Shown piece by piece: positions 17,916 through 27,209 of a DNA stretch of 64,000 nucleotides. The stretch's first letter is position 1, and the number at the start of each line of letters is the position of its first letter. Under the pieces are notes generated by a model. It saw only the letters and a list, made by a program, of their open reading frames with translations, did no database searches and was not told the DNA's origin. The stretch is from positions 1-64,000 of the forward strand of contig JAYNJW010000001.1 of assembly GCA_038110535.1 (NCBI GenBank), written 5' to 3'. A program made the position numbers and the translations under genes. This DNA is from Chordibacter sp038110535 (GTDB lineage: Bacteria > Verrucomicrobiota > Verrucomicrobiia > Opitutales > Seribacteraceae).

Positions 17916-19196
17916 ATTTCTAAGCCTGCCCCAGTCCCTAATATAATTTCCTTTGGGGTCATACACCTCTGCTTGCTTAGTGGTATTAAAATGTCTCTTT
18001 TTTAGGGGGTCATTTCCGTATCCTGAAAGGTATAACCAGTTTCCGTAATTACTGCATGGGTCATAATCAATCAATTGTTCCTCAAACCATTGGGCACCCC
18101 TTCTCCAATCTAGACCCAGATCATTTATTAAATAAGAGGCGGTGTTTTGCCTACCACGGTTGCTCATCCAACCAGTTTCCCTCAATTCATTCATGTTTGC
18201 ATTAATAAATAAGTTTCGGGTCATACCATTCTTCCATTGGGAAAAAAGTGCTTCCGCATTTTGAGGCTCGGTAATGGATGGTCTTTCTGGATGCATGCCA
18301 CGGCTCTGAAAAATCTTGGGTCCATAAAGTTTTGCGGTGAAGTGGAAAAAATCGCGCCATAATAATTCAAAGATCAGCCAATAGGTACTCTCATTGGATC
18401 CATATTGGGATTCATAATGTTTAACCTCCCAGTAAATTTCCCGAGGTGAAAGACAACCACTAGAAATCCATGGAGAAAATCGTGATGAAAAGTCAGGTCC
18501 TTGAAGTTGATTGCGGGTGTTCTTATAGTTGGCAACACCATGTTTTTCCCACATCCATTGCTTGATTCGTTTCTTTCCCGCTGACACACCTCCCAGGAAG
18601 TCATAATAGTTGATCGGATAAGGTCGAGAGGGTGGGAATCCTAAATCCGTAAGACTGGGCAGCTTAGTGAGTGGCAGTGAAGGAGAATTAAGGGTATCAA
18701 TCATTGCAAGACTGGGACGTACAACCCATTGCTTTTCCACTAATTTTCGAAATTTGGAAAATGTCTTTGGCAAATCTTCAAGAAGAAAGGGTAGGTCATT
18801 TAGGTGGACCAAGGTTTTGCTGTGATCCACTTGTGTGGGAACCTTTCTGGAAAGTGCATCTTCTGCTTCTTTTTCTTCCCATGCATTTTCTTGTGAAATA
18901 TAACAGAAATTCGCACCGACCCGTTCCATGAATCGGGGAATGGCAATTTCAATATTGCCATAAAGAAAGTGTAATTCCCCACCTCGTTTTTGAATATTTT
19001 CATCCAAGCAGGCGAGTGATTCCAAGATGAATTTAGCCCTGTGGGAAGAGATTCTTTTCGGGTGTTGAGCCTTCCACAGCCTTTCTTCAAATGAATAAAC
19101 TAGAAAGAGTTGATCGCACTCGTTTCGAGCAATTTGCAAAGTGGGGTTATCCTGTAAACGAAGATCATTGCGGAAACAATAAACACCGGTAACCAT
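17898..19196 (-). CDS. Cryptochrome/photolyase family protein, DASH type
   Basis: This 432-residue flavoprotein of the photolyase superfamily has the N-terminal antenna domain (GVYCFRNDLRLQDNPTL) and the C-terminal FAD-binding region. WLIFELLWRDFFHF, TGWMSNRGRQNTASYL, DWRRGAQWFEEQLIDYDPCS and NYGNWLYLSGYGNDP match the CRY-DASH subclass closely. DASH proteins repair cyclobutane dimers in single-stranded DNA and bind MTHF and FAD. This implies exposure to light. Confidence 0.95.
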   Translation of the reverse strand: MVTGVYCFRNDLRLQDNPTLQIARNECDQLFLVYSFEERLWKAQHPKRISSHRAKFILESLACLDENIQKRGGELHFLYGNIEIAIPRFMERVGANFCYISQENAWEEKEAEDALSRKVPTQVDHSKTLVHLNDLPFLLEDLPKTFSKFRKLVEKQWVVRPSLAMIDTLNSPSLPLTKLPSLTDLGFPPSRPYPINYYDFLGGVSAGKKRIKQWMWEKHGVANYKNTRNQLQGPDFSSRFSPWISSGCLSPREIYWEVKHYESQYGSNESTYWLIFELLWRDFFHFTAKLYGPKIFQSRGMHPERPSITEPQNAEALFSQWKNGMTRNLFINANMNELRETGWMSNRGRQNTASYLINDLGLDWRRGAQWFEEQLIDYDPCSNYGNWLYLSGYGNDPLKKRHFNTTKQAEVYDPKGNYIRDWGRLRNSPISN

Positions 19197-19287
19197 TCAA
19201 TATGTGATATGATATTTCTTTTTGTAGGCAAATTCTGCCTAAATTATTTAATCAAATAGATCAATCAACTGACCAACCACGCAGGGA

Positions 19288-19869
19288 TTATGAGTTTTCT
19301 ACTTTCTTAAGTTCCCAGTAGTCTTTGATTCTTATGCCACCATTCTTGTCCATGGGAAGCACCTCACAAATCTTGATGCATTCCGGACCCACCGTAAATC
19401 GTTTTACCTTACCCATCGAATCAAGCTTTTGGGGGAGTCCTGCCCGACCTGATATTTCCACACATTCGATCAGGTCTTTCCCGTTATAACCTTTTTCGAT
19501 TGATTCGCTATAGAGTCCCTCTGGGTGAGTGAAACCTATGATAATACCAAAGCGTACTCTCCCATTTTTTGCATGACGGACAACATCACCGGGCAAAAAA
19601 GAGTTAGGTTTGCGGAATCTTGATAAGTCGAGTTTGCGGCATTTTTCACTATCGATCGTAAAAAATTTCAGCCTGTCTTTGGCATGGCTTAAGAAAGGTG
19701 AGAGATCGTGACGGTTGAGTTCCAAGACTTGTAGTTTCTTTCTTTTGTCGCCAAAAATTGCGACAATTTCGCCAAGCCTTTTATCACTTTTTGATGACGA
19801 AGTTTCTTCAACGATCATGCCAATTTCTAGGGCATTGGCACGAGATGACTTATCGGTTGTAGCAACCAT
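19288..19869 (-). CDS. Unknown protein, paralog of the gene at 19994-20551
   Basis: This 193-residue soluble-looking protein has no signal peptide or membrane segment. It contains two segments of beta-rich KOW/SH3-like appearance: LEIGMIVEET...RLGEIVAIFGD near residue 14 and PGDVVRHAKNGRVRFGIIIGF near 93. A strongly conserved block follows, with GYNGKDLIECVEISGR and ending in CEVLPMDKNGGIRIKDYW. The protein immediately upstream on the same strand shares this layout and many identical residues, so the pair arose by tandem duplication. The family is not recognised. Confidence 0.75.
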   Translation of the reverse strand: MVATTDKSSRANALEIGMIVEETSSSKSDKRLGEIVAIFGDKRKKLQVLELNRHDLSPFLSHAKDRLKFFTIDSEKCRKLDLSRFRKPNSFLPGDVVRHAKNGRVRFGIIIGFTHPEGLYSESIEKGYNGKDLIECVEISGRAGLPQKLDSMGKVKRFTVGPECIKICEVLPMDKNGGIRIKDYWELKKVENS

Positions 19870-19993
19870 AGGGCATTCGGTTGATGGAGAAGGGGTAAAT
19901 AGGGTTATGTCAATTTATACTGAGACGACAATCAACTTTTGGCAAAATTATTTTTACACAACAGACAATTGCTCTAGGTAAAAGACGAACCTA

Positions 19994-20551
19994 TTAAGAG
20001 TTAATGAGAGAAAAATAATCTTTAATTCTTACCCCCCCATTTTGATCCATAGGTAGAACCTCACACAGTTTGGCATGTGCAGGACCAATTTCAAATTTCT
20101 TGATTTTCCCATCTGCATCTCGCTTACGCGGTAATCCGGATCGACCACTAATCTCGACACATTCAATAATATCTTTCCCATTATACCCTTTTTCCCAGGA
20201 ATCGCTGTAAAGGCCATCTGGATGATGAAAGCCTACAATGATGCCAAAACGAAAAGATTGAAGCCTCCTGTGGCTGATCACATCACCTAATTGAAAAACT
20301 TTTCTCTTCTTAATGTTTAGGACTTTGAGTTTTCGACAATTTTCTTGAAGAGTATTGAAGAAGCGAAGCCTGGCATAGTTTCCAGCAAATTTAGGACTTA
20401 AGCTTCTCGGGGCGAGTTCAAGAAGTTTTAGCTTAGGTTTTTTCCCTTCGGTTATAAAAACAATTTCGCCGACTCTTTTTCTTGCGAAGCCTGAATTTTT
20501 TTCAACCACAATGTCGCCGAGTTGCCAAATATGAGGAGAAATCCTTTTCAT
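19994..20551 (-). CDS. Unknown protein, paralog of the gene at 19288-19869
   Basis: The protein is about 185 residues when started at the ATG at 20551 (MKRISPHIWQLGDIV). A longer frame to 20584 exists but its extra residues have no counterpart in the paralog. It contains LGDIVVEK...KRVGEIVFITEGK, QLGDVISHRRLQSFRFGIIV, and the conserved C-terminal block EKGYNGKDIIECVEISGR through CEVLPMDQNGGVRIKDY. The two genes lie head to tail, separated by 124 bases. The role is unknown; the beta-rich G-x-V/I repeats suggest a binding rather than catalytic protein. Confidence 0.75.
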   Translation of the reverse strand: MKRISPHIWQLGDIVVEKNSGFARKRVGEIVFITEGKKPKLKLLELAPRSLSPKFAGNYARLRFFNTLQENCRKLKVLNIKKRKVFQLGDVISHRRLQSFRFGIIVGFHHPDGLYSDSWEKGYNGKDIIECVEISGRSGLPRKRDADGKIKKFEIGPAHAKLCEVLPMDQNGGVRIKDYFSLINS

Positions 20552-20710
20552 AGTACAGATATATACTAGATGTAAATATACCAAAAAGCAAGAGTTATTT
20601 CTTATATTTTACTTCTTTAAATTCTACAAACCATTAAGTTCCATTTTTGAAAAGCAGTTATAAGCTGGGTTGGTGTTGCCAAGGCTTCTGATTGGGGAAA
20701 GGATGCAGTC

Positions 20711-22105
20711 GTGTGCTTTCTTGGTTTAGATTTAGGGACTGGTGGAATCCGTTGCATTGTTGTCAACGAAGAGGGGCTTGTTTTGACTGAAGTAACAAGA
20801 TCTCTATCCCGATTAAATTTGTCCGCTAATCCAGGTGAATCTGAGCAAGACGCAAAGGAGTGGATTTCCATCCTTGAAAGTGCCCTGGATGAGCTTTTTG
20901 CCGAACCGAAAAACCGACATATTTTAGCCGTTGCGGTCGACTCGACTTCCGGAACCGTTCTGCCAGTGGGTCCAAATACTGAACCTCTTGGACCTGCCCT
21001 TTTGCACAATGATATGAGATCTGTTGAGGAGGCTGAATTTTGTAAAAGTATTTTTGATGGGGATTGCTCACCTTCCTTTTCCTTACCTAAAATTTTTTGG
21101 ATGGGTAAACATCTCTCCTTGCCCGATGAGGTCCGTTTTTTACATGCGACTGATTTTTTAAATGCATGGTTGTGCGGAAGTGTTGATATTCCGACTGACT
21201 TTACCAATGCGATGAAATCAGGGGTTGATTTAGAAGCAAAGAAATGGCCGGATACTTTAGCGGGCATTCCTTTACCTCCAGTCGTGGCGCCCGGTCAAGT
21301 AATTGGCCAAATCTCAAAGACTCATCAGAAAAGATGGTCCTTAACTGGGAAGTGCATATTGGTTAGCGGAGCTACTGATTCCAATGCTGCATTTTATGCC
21401 TCTGGTGCTGCTAAAATTGGAGACTGGTCAACGACAGTTGGGACAACATTGGCCGTGAAAGGTGTATCATCTAAAAGGATATTTGATCCGCTCGGTCGTA
21501 TTTATTGTCATCTTCACCCCGATGGCAATTGGATGCCCGGTGGTGCATCCAATGCAGGTGGCGAAATCATTAAGGCTGAATTCGGTAATCGACTCGAAGA
21601 GCTTGAAAGAGATATTACAGGGAGTCAAATTACAGCTGCCCTTGTTTATCCATCCATTCGAAAAGGTGAACGCTTACCTTTTGCTGATCCGCAATTTTTA
21701 CCTTTTGGTAATAGGAGAGATTGTGACCGGAGCGAGTATTTTCTCGGATGTTTGGAGGGCTTGGCTTTTGTTGAAAAAATGACTTACGAATTATTGAAGC
21801 AGCTCGGGACTGAGGTGGGCGAACGAATTTTTGCGACTGGTGGCTCGGTCGCTAGCCAGCTTGGTTTGCAAATAAGAGCCGATGTTTTGCAACGTTCCAT
21901 CCTGGTCCCCCAATACCCCAATTCAGCAATGGGTTCCGCCATTCTGGCCGCAGCAGGATATTACTCTAAGGCCGTGGGTGAGATGTCTGCTGAATTAGTA
22001 AGAATTTTAAAGAAGGTGAACCCGAGTTCTGAAACAGATGCATCCAGAAATGATCGGTTTTCCAGGTTTATAAACCTTTGCGCAGAGAAAAGAACGGGGC
22101 CATGA
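20711..22105 (+). CDS. FGGY-family carbohydrate kinase
   Basis: The 464-residue sugar kinase phosphorylates an unidentified sugar or polyol with ATP. The phosphate-1 motif FLGLDLGTGGIRCIVV is at the N-terminus, and SGATDSNAAFYASGA and STTVGTTLAVKG form the ATPase core. A GTG start with GGAAAGGA upstream is used. The stop overlaps the ATG of the next gene (ATGA), so kinase and phosphatase are made together. It resembles xylulokinase-like members more than glycerol kinase. Confidence 0.9.
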   Translation: MCFLGLDLGTGGIRCIVVNEEGLVLTEVTRSLSRLNLSANPGESEQDAKEWISILESALDELFAEPKNRHILAVAVDSTSGTVLPVGPNTEPLGPALLHNDMRSVEEAEFCKSIFDGDCSPSFSLPKIFWMGKHLSLPDEVRFLHATDFLNAWLCGSVDIPTDFTNAMKSGVDLEAKKWPDTLAGIPLPPVVAPGQVIGQISKTHQKRWSLTGKCILVSGATDSNAAFYASGAAKIGDWSTTVGTTLAVKGVSSKRIFDPLGRIYCHLHPDGNWMPGGASNAGGEIIKAEFGNRLEELERDITGSQITAALVYPSIRKGERLPFADPQFLPFGNRRDCDRSEYFLGCLEGLAFVEKMTYELLKQLGTEVGERIFATGGSVASQLGLQIRADVLQRSILVPQYPNSAMGSAILAAAGYYSKAVGEMSAELVRILKKVNPSSETDASRNDRFSRFINLCAEKRTGP

Positions 22106-22830
22106 AATTAGAACTTTTCATCTCCGATCTGGATGGAACCATTCTAGAAACCGAAGATTATCATCGGTTAGCATATAATGCTTTGTTCGAAGAATTGGAT
22201 GTAAAAAAATCATGGAGTAAACAGGACTATGTTGCTCGCTTGCAAACCATGGGCGGCAATAAATTTCGGGAAGTTTTTGAATGGATGAAATTACCCGAAA
22301 AGGAATATCCTGAAACAAAGACCAAATTATACCAAAGGAAAACTGAACTTTATGTTGAATTGATCACCCGAGATTTGGAGAATGGTACACTCGGGCTCAG
22401 GCCAGGAATTCCCCGTTTTTTTAATGAGATTATGGCGGCGGGTGTTCCCATCTCCATCGCGACCGCTTGCGTTGGGTGGGCGGCCGAAAAAGTGGTTGAA
22501 GCTGCCTTGGGTAAACAATTTTTTCAGTCACTTGCTGGTTTCTGTGGAGGAGAATCGACTGCAAAGCATAAACCTGCCCCAGATATCTACTTGCTCGCAG
22601 CAGAAAAATCTTCAGTTCCAACTCCTGCCTGTGCAGTGCTTGAGGACACCGCCCATGGTATGAGTGCTGCAAAAGATGCTGGCATGGTATGCGTGGTTAC
22701 GCCAAGCGAATTTGCTAAGAATCACCAATTTCCCCGTGCCGATTTAGTGTTAGAGGATTTGGAAACACCCAAGCCTTTTACTCTGCCAGATTTAATATCT
22801 CTTTTTGAAGAGGGATATTCGTTAGCCTAG
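22102..22830 (+). CDS. HAD-superfamily hydrolase, CbbY/phosphoglucomutase-like
   Basis: This protein of about 242 residues starts at ATG 22102, coupled to the FGGY kinase by an ATGA overlap. HAD motif I is ISDLDGTILETED, motif II is near SIATACVGW, motif III is KHKPAPDIYLLA and motif IV is VLEDTAHGMSAAKDAGM. The cap resembles CbbY, a sugar bisphosphate phosphatase. Co-expression with a sugar kinase suggests detoxification or recycling of a sugar phosphate. The 3' end overlaps the convergent lipoprotein gene by 4 bases. Confidence 0.88.
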   Translation: MKLELFISDLDGTILETEDYHRLAYNALFEELDVKKSWSKQDYVARLQTMGGNKFREVFEWMKLPEKEYPETKTKLYQRKTELYVELITRDLENGTLGLRPGIPRFFNEIMAAGVPISIATACVGWAAEKVVEAALGKQFFQSLAGFCGGESTAKHKPAPDIYLLAAEKSSVPTPACAVLEDTAHGMSAAKDAGMVCVVTPSEFAKNHQFPRADLVLEDLETPKPFTLPDLISLFEEGYSLA

Positions 22831-23327
22831 TTTATTTTCTTTATTTCATCCTTTAGCTTCCAAACTCGAGGATGTTCTGAACCAAGTAAGTTCGAAAAAA
22901 TTCCCAACGATCTTGTGTAAGCAGTTTTTGCTGCTTTCTGATTTTCCTGAATGAGATGCATCGATCCAATCGTATAATAGGTTTCTGCCACCTCGATATT
23001 ATTTTTACCCAATCTGTGCTCCAATTCGGGGATGGAACTTTCCAGCCTTCTGATTGCCCGCATGTAATCATTTTTGGACATCCTGTGGGTCGTATTTTGC
23101 TTTGCTCTGTTGTCCAATACCTGTCGTTCGGTAGGTTGATAACGGGATGGGGGAGGAGGGCCTTCTCCCTCCCCTGTTTCTCCGTCACTTGATCTGAACC
23201 ATTTTTTGGATTTATGAAAAGCATCGGATAAGTATTCGACCGTCTGACTTTTGGTAACTGTGACTCCACTGCCTCCACACGAGGTTAAACAAATCAAAAG
23301 TAGCATAGCAGCATGAGTACGGGCCAT
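22827..23327 (-). CDS. TPR-containing lipoprotein, hypothetical
   Basis: The protein is about 166 residues from ATG 23327, with a lipoprotein signal (MARTHAAMLLLICLTSC; lipobox LTSC with Cys at 17). The middle is polar and Pro-rich. The C-terminal ~60 residues have TPR-like helices (IEVAETYYTIGSMHLIQENQ, AKTAYTRSLGIFSNLLG). Such proteins usually serve as periplasmic scaffolds. Nothing nearby suggests a specific partner. Confidence 0.7.
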   Translation of the reverse strand: MARTHAAMLLLICLTSCGGSGVTVTKSQTVEYLSDAFHKSKKWFRSSDGETGEGEGPPPPSRYQPTERQVLDNRAKQNTTHRMSKNDYMRAIRRLESSIPELEHRLGKNNIEVAETYYTIGSMHLIQENQKAAKTAYTRSLGIFSNLLGSEHPRVWKLKDEIKKIN

Positions 23328-23418
23328 AATAGTCAATTAATACCCAAATGATTACCCGGTCAATCTATCTTCCTTTACGAAGTTGGCTAATCGCTTGAAT
23401 TGATTTATGGAGTGACTG

Positions 23419-24171
23419 ATGAGAGCCATTCATTCTGCCCATGATTACGGAGTTCTTCGTGAGAAATGGAGGGTATTATCAAAAAAAAGTTCCCTGAACT
23501 ACAAAGAATTAGTGGTATATGATCAGCTCCCGGTTTTTGAGATTTCCAATCCATTACTTAACAGCAGGCAACCTGCCTTGTATCTTTCAGCTGGAATCCA
23601 TGGCGATGAAGTAGCTTCATGTTGGGGATTATTAGATTGGGCAAATAAGAGTTCCGATCTTCTCACTCGCATTCCTGTGATTATTTTCCCTTGCCTGAAC
23701 CCATGGGGTTTCATTCATAATTCTCGTGCGGATCAGACAGGTCTGGATCTTAATCGTATTTGGGCGAATAATAAACATCCCTTAACCGAACAAATTTTCT
23801 TACGCCTCGATGAAATATCCATTTCATTGTCGTTAAATCTGCATGAAGATTTTGATGCCCATGGTATTTATTTATACGATCCAGTCTTTGAAGATACGAA
23901 TGATTCTTGGGCCGATGACATATTAAGGGCGGGTCAAAAAGTATTACCTTTGGACAAGCGGAATAAAATAGATGGAAGAACCGTTCAAAATGGCGTGATC
24001 AGACCAAGTCTAGATGATCCACCCATCGATGGAATTCCTGAAGCTCTATTTCTGGTGGAAAAACATGGGTCGAGAAACTTTACCATTGAAACGCCCTCCG
24101 AAGAGTCACTAGCACTTCGCATTTCAGCCCAAATGCTTATGATCGAGGAAGCTGTCCGTTTGGCATTCTAA
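23419..24171 (+). CDS. M14-like zinc carboxypeptidase / succinylglutamate desuccinylase-type peptidase
   Basis: This 250-residue protein has the zinc-binding pattern AGIHGDE (about residue 59), LDLNRIW, and SLNLHEDFDAHG (about 139). A catalytic-type Glu is seen in FTIETPSEES. This matches the M14 peptidase and AspA/AstE superfamily. The length suggests a compact catalytic domain. The natural substrate is unknown (peptide or N-acylated amino acid). The gene is single, ahead of tRNA-Gly on the other strand. Confidence 0.8.
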   Translation: MRAIHSAHDYGVLREKWRVLSKKSSLNYKELVVYDQLPVFEISNPLLNSRQPALYLSAGIHGDEVASCWGLLDWANKSSDLLTRIPVIIFPCLNPWGFIHNSRADQTGLDLNRIWANNKHPLTEQIFLRLDEISISLSLNLHEDFDAHGIYLYDPVFEDTNDSWADDILRAGQKVLPLDKRNKIDGRTVQNGVIRPSLDDPPIDGIPEALFLVEKHGSRNFTIETPSEESLALRISAQMLMIEEAVRLAF

Positions 24172-24199
24172 AAGGGTTTGTAAAAATTATCTTTTAGAA

Positions 24200-24273
24200 T
24201 GGTGCGGGCAGACGGAATCGAACCGTCGACACCAGCTTGGAAGGCTGGGGTTTTACCCCTAAACTATGCCCGC
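24200..24273 (-). tRNA. tRNA-Gly (anticodon TCC)
   Basis: The reverse strand gives a complete cloverleaf. The acceptor stem pairs GCGGGCA with TGCCCGC, and the anticodon loop is CTTCCAA between CCAGC and GCTGG. The T-loop GTTCGATTC is normal. Discriminator A is followed by an encoded CCA. It reads GGA (and wobble GGG). Confidence 0.97.
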
Positions 24274-24324
24274 TTGAGGAAAGGTAGAAATAAAACCGAA
24301 TCAGGAGCGTTCGGTCAAGGGGAA

Positions 24325-25176
24325 TTAAGTGGTTTGATCGGTAATTCCAAGTGCTTGGCAAACTTTCCGATGAAAGAGTTGCGATCCTACTCGAAATGGA
24401 CATGGCCCCATAGCTGGGCTAAATGACTTCATCGGGAATGCCGGGTTTCTGACAAAGTGAAATTTGGCACCAGCACCTTCACAAATAGCATACCCGGCAG
24501 CGCAGTCCCATGGCTTCGAGCGAAATTCCAGGCACCCATCGAGTCTGCCTGTGGCAACATTGGCCAGACCAACCGCTGCAGACCCAGGGCAACGAATGCG
24601 CCATTCCTGTAAGACATCCCGTAACGAGTCTAGATCGGCGGTGGGGATGGGAAAATGCATGCAGAATGTAAGTTTTTCGTTTACCAAACTTTCGGACACA
24701 TGCACCCTACGATCACCTTCGATCGTTCCGACCACCGGCCCTCCCTGTAATAAGTTATCTCGGCCATAATCATAAATAAATCCATAGACGGGCACTCCAT
24801 TTCTTAGCAGACCCAGTGAAATTCCACATTCGGGCACCCCAACTGCATAATTGTTGGTCCCATCGACCGGGTCGAGTAGCCATGTAAATTCTTCTTTTAA
24901 AAGAACTGGTTCGGCCGCTTCAGCAGATTCTTCGGAGCAATAATCATCTTGCGGAAACAATTTCTGAAGATGGTCAAACAAATGCTTAGATATAGTTTCG
25001 TCCACCTCGGTAACACGGGTGCCGTCCCTTTTCCACCTGCTTTGTGCGAGTCCAAAGTTTGCCCGGAAATAGTCAACCTGTGCAAGCACTGCATGGTGAC
25101 CCGCAAGAATGCGTTCCGTAAGCGAATAGTCTAATGCGGAAAGCTCAGGGGTTTGGTTGGTTAGGGATCGATCCAT
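24325..25176 (-). CDS. Inositol monophosphatase family protein
   Basis: The 283-residue protein contains the metal-binding LLDPVDGTNNYAVG (about residue 90) and the second signature PWDCAAGYAICEGAGAK (about 222). Both are diagnostic of the Mg-dependent, Li-sensitive phosphatase family (IMPase, CysQ, histidinol phosphatase). Substrate could be inositol phosphate or 3'-phosphoadenosine derivatives. It is the last gene of the minus-strand isoprenoid/lipid run and overlaps the 3' end of ispG by 16 bases. Confidence 0.9.
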   Translation of the reverse strand: MDRSLTNQTPELSALDYSLTERILAGHHAVLAQVDYFRANFGLAQSRWKRDGTRVTEVDETISKHLFDHLQKLFPQDDYCSEESAEAAEPVLLKEEFTWLLDPVDGTNNYAVGVPECGISLGLLRNGVPVYGFIYDYGRDNLLQGGPVVGTIEGDRRVHVSESLVNEKLTFCMHFPIPTADLDSLRDVLQEWRIRCPGSAAVGLANVATGRLDGCLEFRSKPWDCAAGYAICEGAGAKFHFVRNPAFPMKSFSPAMGPCPFRVGSQLFHRKVCQALGITDQTT

Positions 25177-27191
25177 TTCCCTTCTTCTTGAATGAGATCG
25201 ATCAATCGGTCAACTGCCTCCTTTTGCGGGATGGCAGATTTAACCCGATTTTTACCTACATATAAGTCGATCTTGCCCGGACCAGAACCTACATAACCAA
25301 AGTCAGCGTCAGCCATTTCTCCGGGACCATTAACAATGCACCCCATCACCGCAATGGTAACCCCTTTTAAGTGTCCTGTTGCCTGCTTGACCAACTTGGT
25401 GGTGCTTTGTAAGTCAAACAGGGTGCGACCGCAACTTGGGCAGGCAATGAATTCAGTTTTTGAGATACGGGCCCGGGCACCTTGCAGGATATTGTAAGCC
25501 AATGCCCGATTTCGATCTAATCCGCCCATGTGCTCGATAGAGAGAAGGTCTCCCATCCCATCGCAGAGCAAAGATCCAGAAAGAATGGAAGAGTCGAGCA
25601 CTTTTCCTGAAAATAGGTCGTCTTGGGGAAACAATCGGTTCGAAGAAGTGTTACGAATCCAAATGGGAAAAGACAACCCTGCTTCTTTCATGCAAGCGGT
25701 AAGAGCTCGATATCCCGCAACTGGGTTATTCCAAGGCGAGGTTTGTGCTAGGGTGATAACTGGTTTGACAGATGCTCCATTGAGCAGGAGTTCAACACCG
25801 GCGGAAATTTTTGTTCCCGGCAGCGGGATGCAAGGGCGATGGCCTGCGGATTCGCAATGGGCAAGAAAACGGGCAAGGTCGGGCTCTTGGCCATTAAAAC
25901 GGGCGGCATGCCAAAGAAGTTCAGGGGAAGAACGGTGAGCATCGGCAAGATGTGCGGAAGGATCTTCACGGAAGTCATCAATTACAATCAAGGGAATAGC
26001 ACCCAATAGTGATTTTCGCAGAATTTCTAAATTTAAAAGATCACCATCTTTTTCCACAGGTACTATCAATCCTTCGAGGGGTGCATCTTTCCCCGCCGTT
26101 TGCACACGGGCAGTATCCTGAATAATTTCCTCAATTTTACTAAGTGGCTGACTTGCGGATGCCAGCACAACTGGGGGAAATTTTTCTCCTGCATCCAATT
26201 TTCCCAAAGCGAGGGTGAGAGATGGGCATGGGCGACGTTGGTAAACAAAGGGATCGATAAATTCTTTTGGTTCCTCAACCATGTTCTGCTTTGTTTGCCA
26301 CCATTGATGTGCCCGGTGGGCAAGATCTCGAGCTACAGGAATTTCTGCCACGGGGTCTTCGGTGAGCGAAACACGAAGGGTGTCTCCCAGCCCATCAAGG
26401 AGAAGGGAACCAATTCCTATCGCACTTTTAATCCGGGCATCTTCTCCATCTCCAGCCTCAGTAACCCCCAAATGTAAGGGGTAATCCATCCCTTCGCTGT
26501 GCATCAGAGAAACGACCAGACGGTAGGCTTCAATCATGACTTTTGGATTGCTTGATTTCATGGACAATACCAGATCGTGATAACCGTGAGAACGGGCGAT
26601 TCGTAGAAATTCTAGGGCAGATTCAGCCATCCCCCGGGGGGAGTCACCAAACCGGTTCATAATGCGGTCAGAAAGCGAGCCATGATTGGTTCCGATACGC
26701 ATGGCTCGTCCCAGTTCCTTGCATCTGAGCACGAGCGGACTGAATGCATGATGTAAACGTTCGAGTTCCTCCTCGTACTGAACATCCGAATACTCACGGG
26801 TCTGAAATTTCTTTCTGTCCGCATAATTCCCCGGGTTCACTCTCACTTTTTCCACATGTTTGGCCGCTTCCATCGCGGCTTGGGGCATAAAGTGAATATC
26901 AGCAACCAAGGGGACTTCAATCTTTGCCGCCCGAACATGAGAGGAAATTTCCTTGAGAGCTTTTGCCGCTCTGATGTTTGGTGCGGTAATGCGGACGATT
27001 TCACAACCCGCTTCGGCCAGTTCAATGGTTTGTCGGACAGTAGATTGAATGTCCAAGGTGTCCGTTGTGGTCATTGACTGAACCCGGACCGGTTGTTGTC
27101 CACCTAAGATTACTTGGCCAATATTGACCTCTCTAGTGCTCCTTCGGGACGGATGAAAGCGGGAGACGCAGTAGGGAGTCGCCGGGCCCAT
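25161..27191 (-). CDS. ispG: 4-hydroxy-3-methylbut-2-enyl diphosphate synthase, long form
   Basis: This enzyme of the MEP isoprenoid pathway has 676 residues, much longer than the ~370-residue E. coli form. The N-terminal TIM-barrel part has GGQQPVRVQSMTTTDT and VNPGNYADRKK. A central insertion of roughly 270 residues (about 300-570) corresponds to the extra domain of the plant, Chlamydia and Bacteroidetes type. The 4Fe-4S domain has ACPSCGRT and VMGCIVNGPGEMADADFGYV. It lies downstream of dxr and rseP in the same run. Confidence 0.93.
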   Translation of the reverse strand: MGPATPYCVSRFHPSRRSTREVNIGQVILGGQQPVRVQSMTTTDTLDIQSTVRQTIELAEAGCEIVRITAPNIRAAKALKEISSHVRAAKIEVPLVADIHFMPQAAMEAAKHVEKVRVNPGNYADRKKFQTREYSDVQYEEELERLHHAFSPLVLRCKELGRAMRIGTNHGSLSDRIMNRFGDSPRGMAESALEFLRIARSHGYHDLVLSMKSSNPKVMIEAYRLVVSLMHSEGMDYPLHLGVTEAGDGEDARIKSAIGIGSLLLDGLGDTLRVSLTEDPVAEIPVARDLAHRAHQWWQTKQNMVEEPKEFIDPFVYQRRPCPSLTLALGKLDAGEKFPPVVLASASQPLSKIEEIIQDTARVQTAGKDAPLEGLIVPVEKDGDLLNLEILRKSLLGAIPLIVIDDFREDPSAHLADAHRSSPELLWHAARFNGQEPDLARFLAHCESAGHRPCIPLPGTKISAGVELLLNGASVKPVITLAQTSPWNNPVAGYRALTACMKEAGLSFPIWIRNTSSNRLFPQDDLFSGKVLDSSILSGSLLCDGMGDLLSIEHMGGLDRNRALAYNILQGARARISKTEFIACPSCGRTLFDLQSTTKLVKQATGHLKGVTIAVMGCIVNGPGEMADADFGYVGSGPGKIDLYVGKNRVKSAIPQKEAVDRLIDLIQEEGKWIDP

Positions 27192-27209
27192 ATCGTATGA
27201 TTATTCCGA

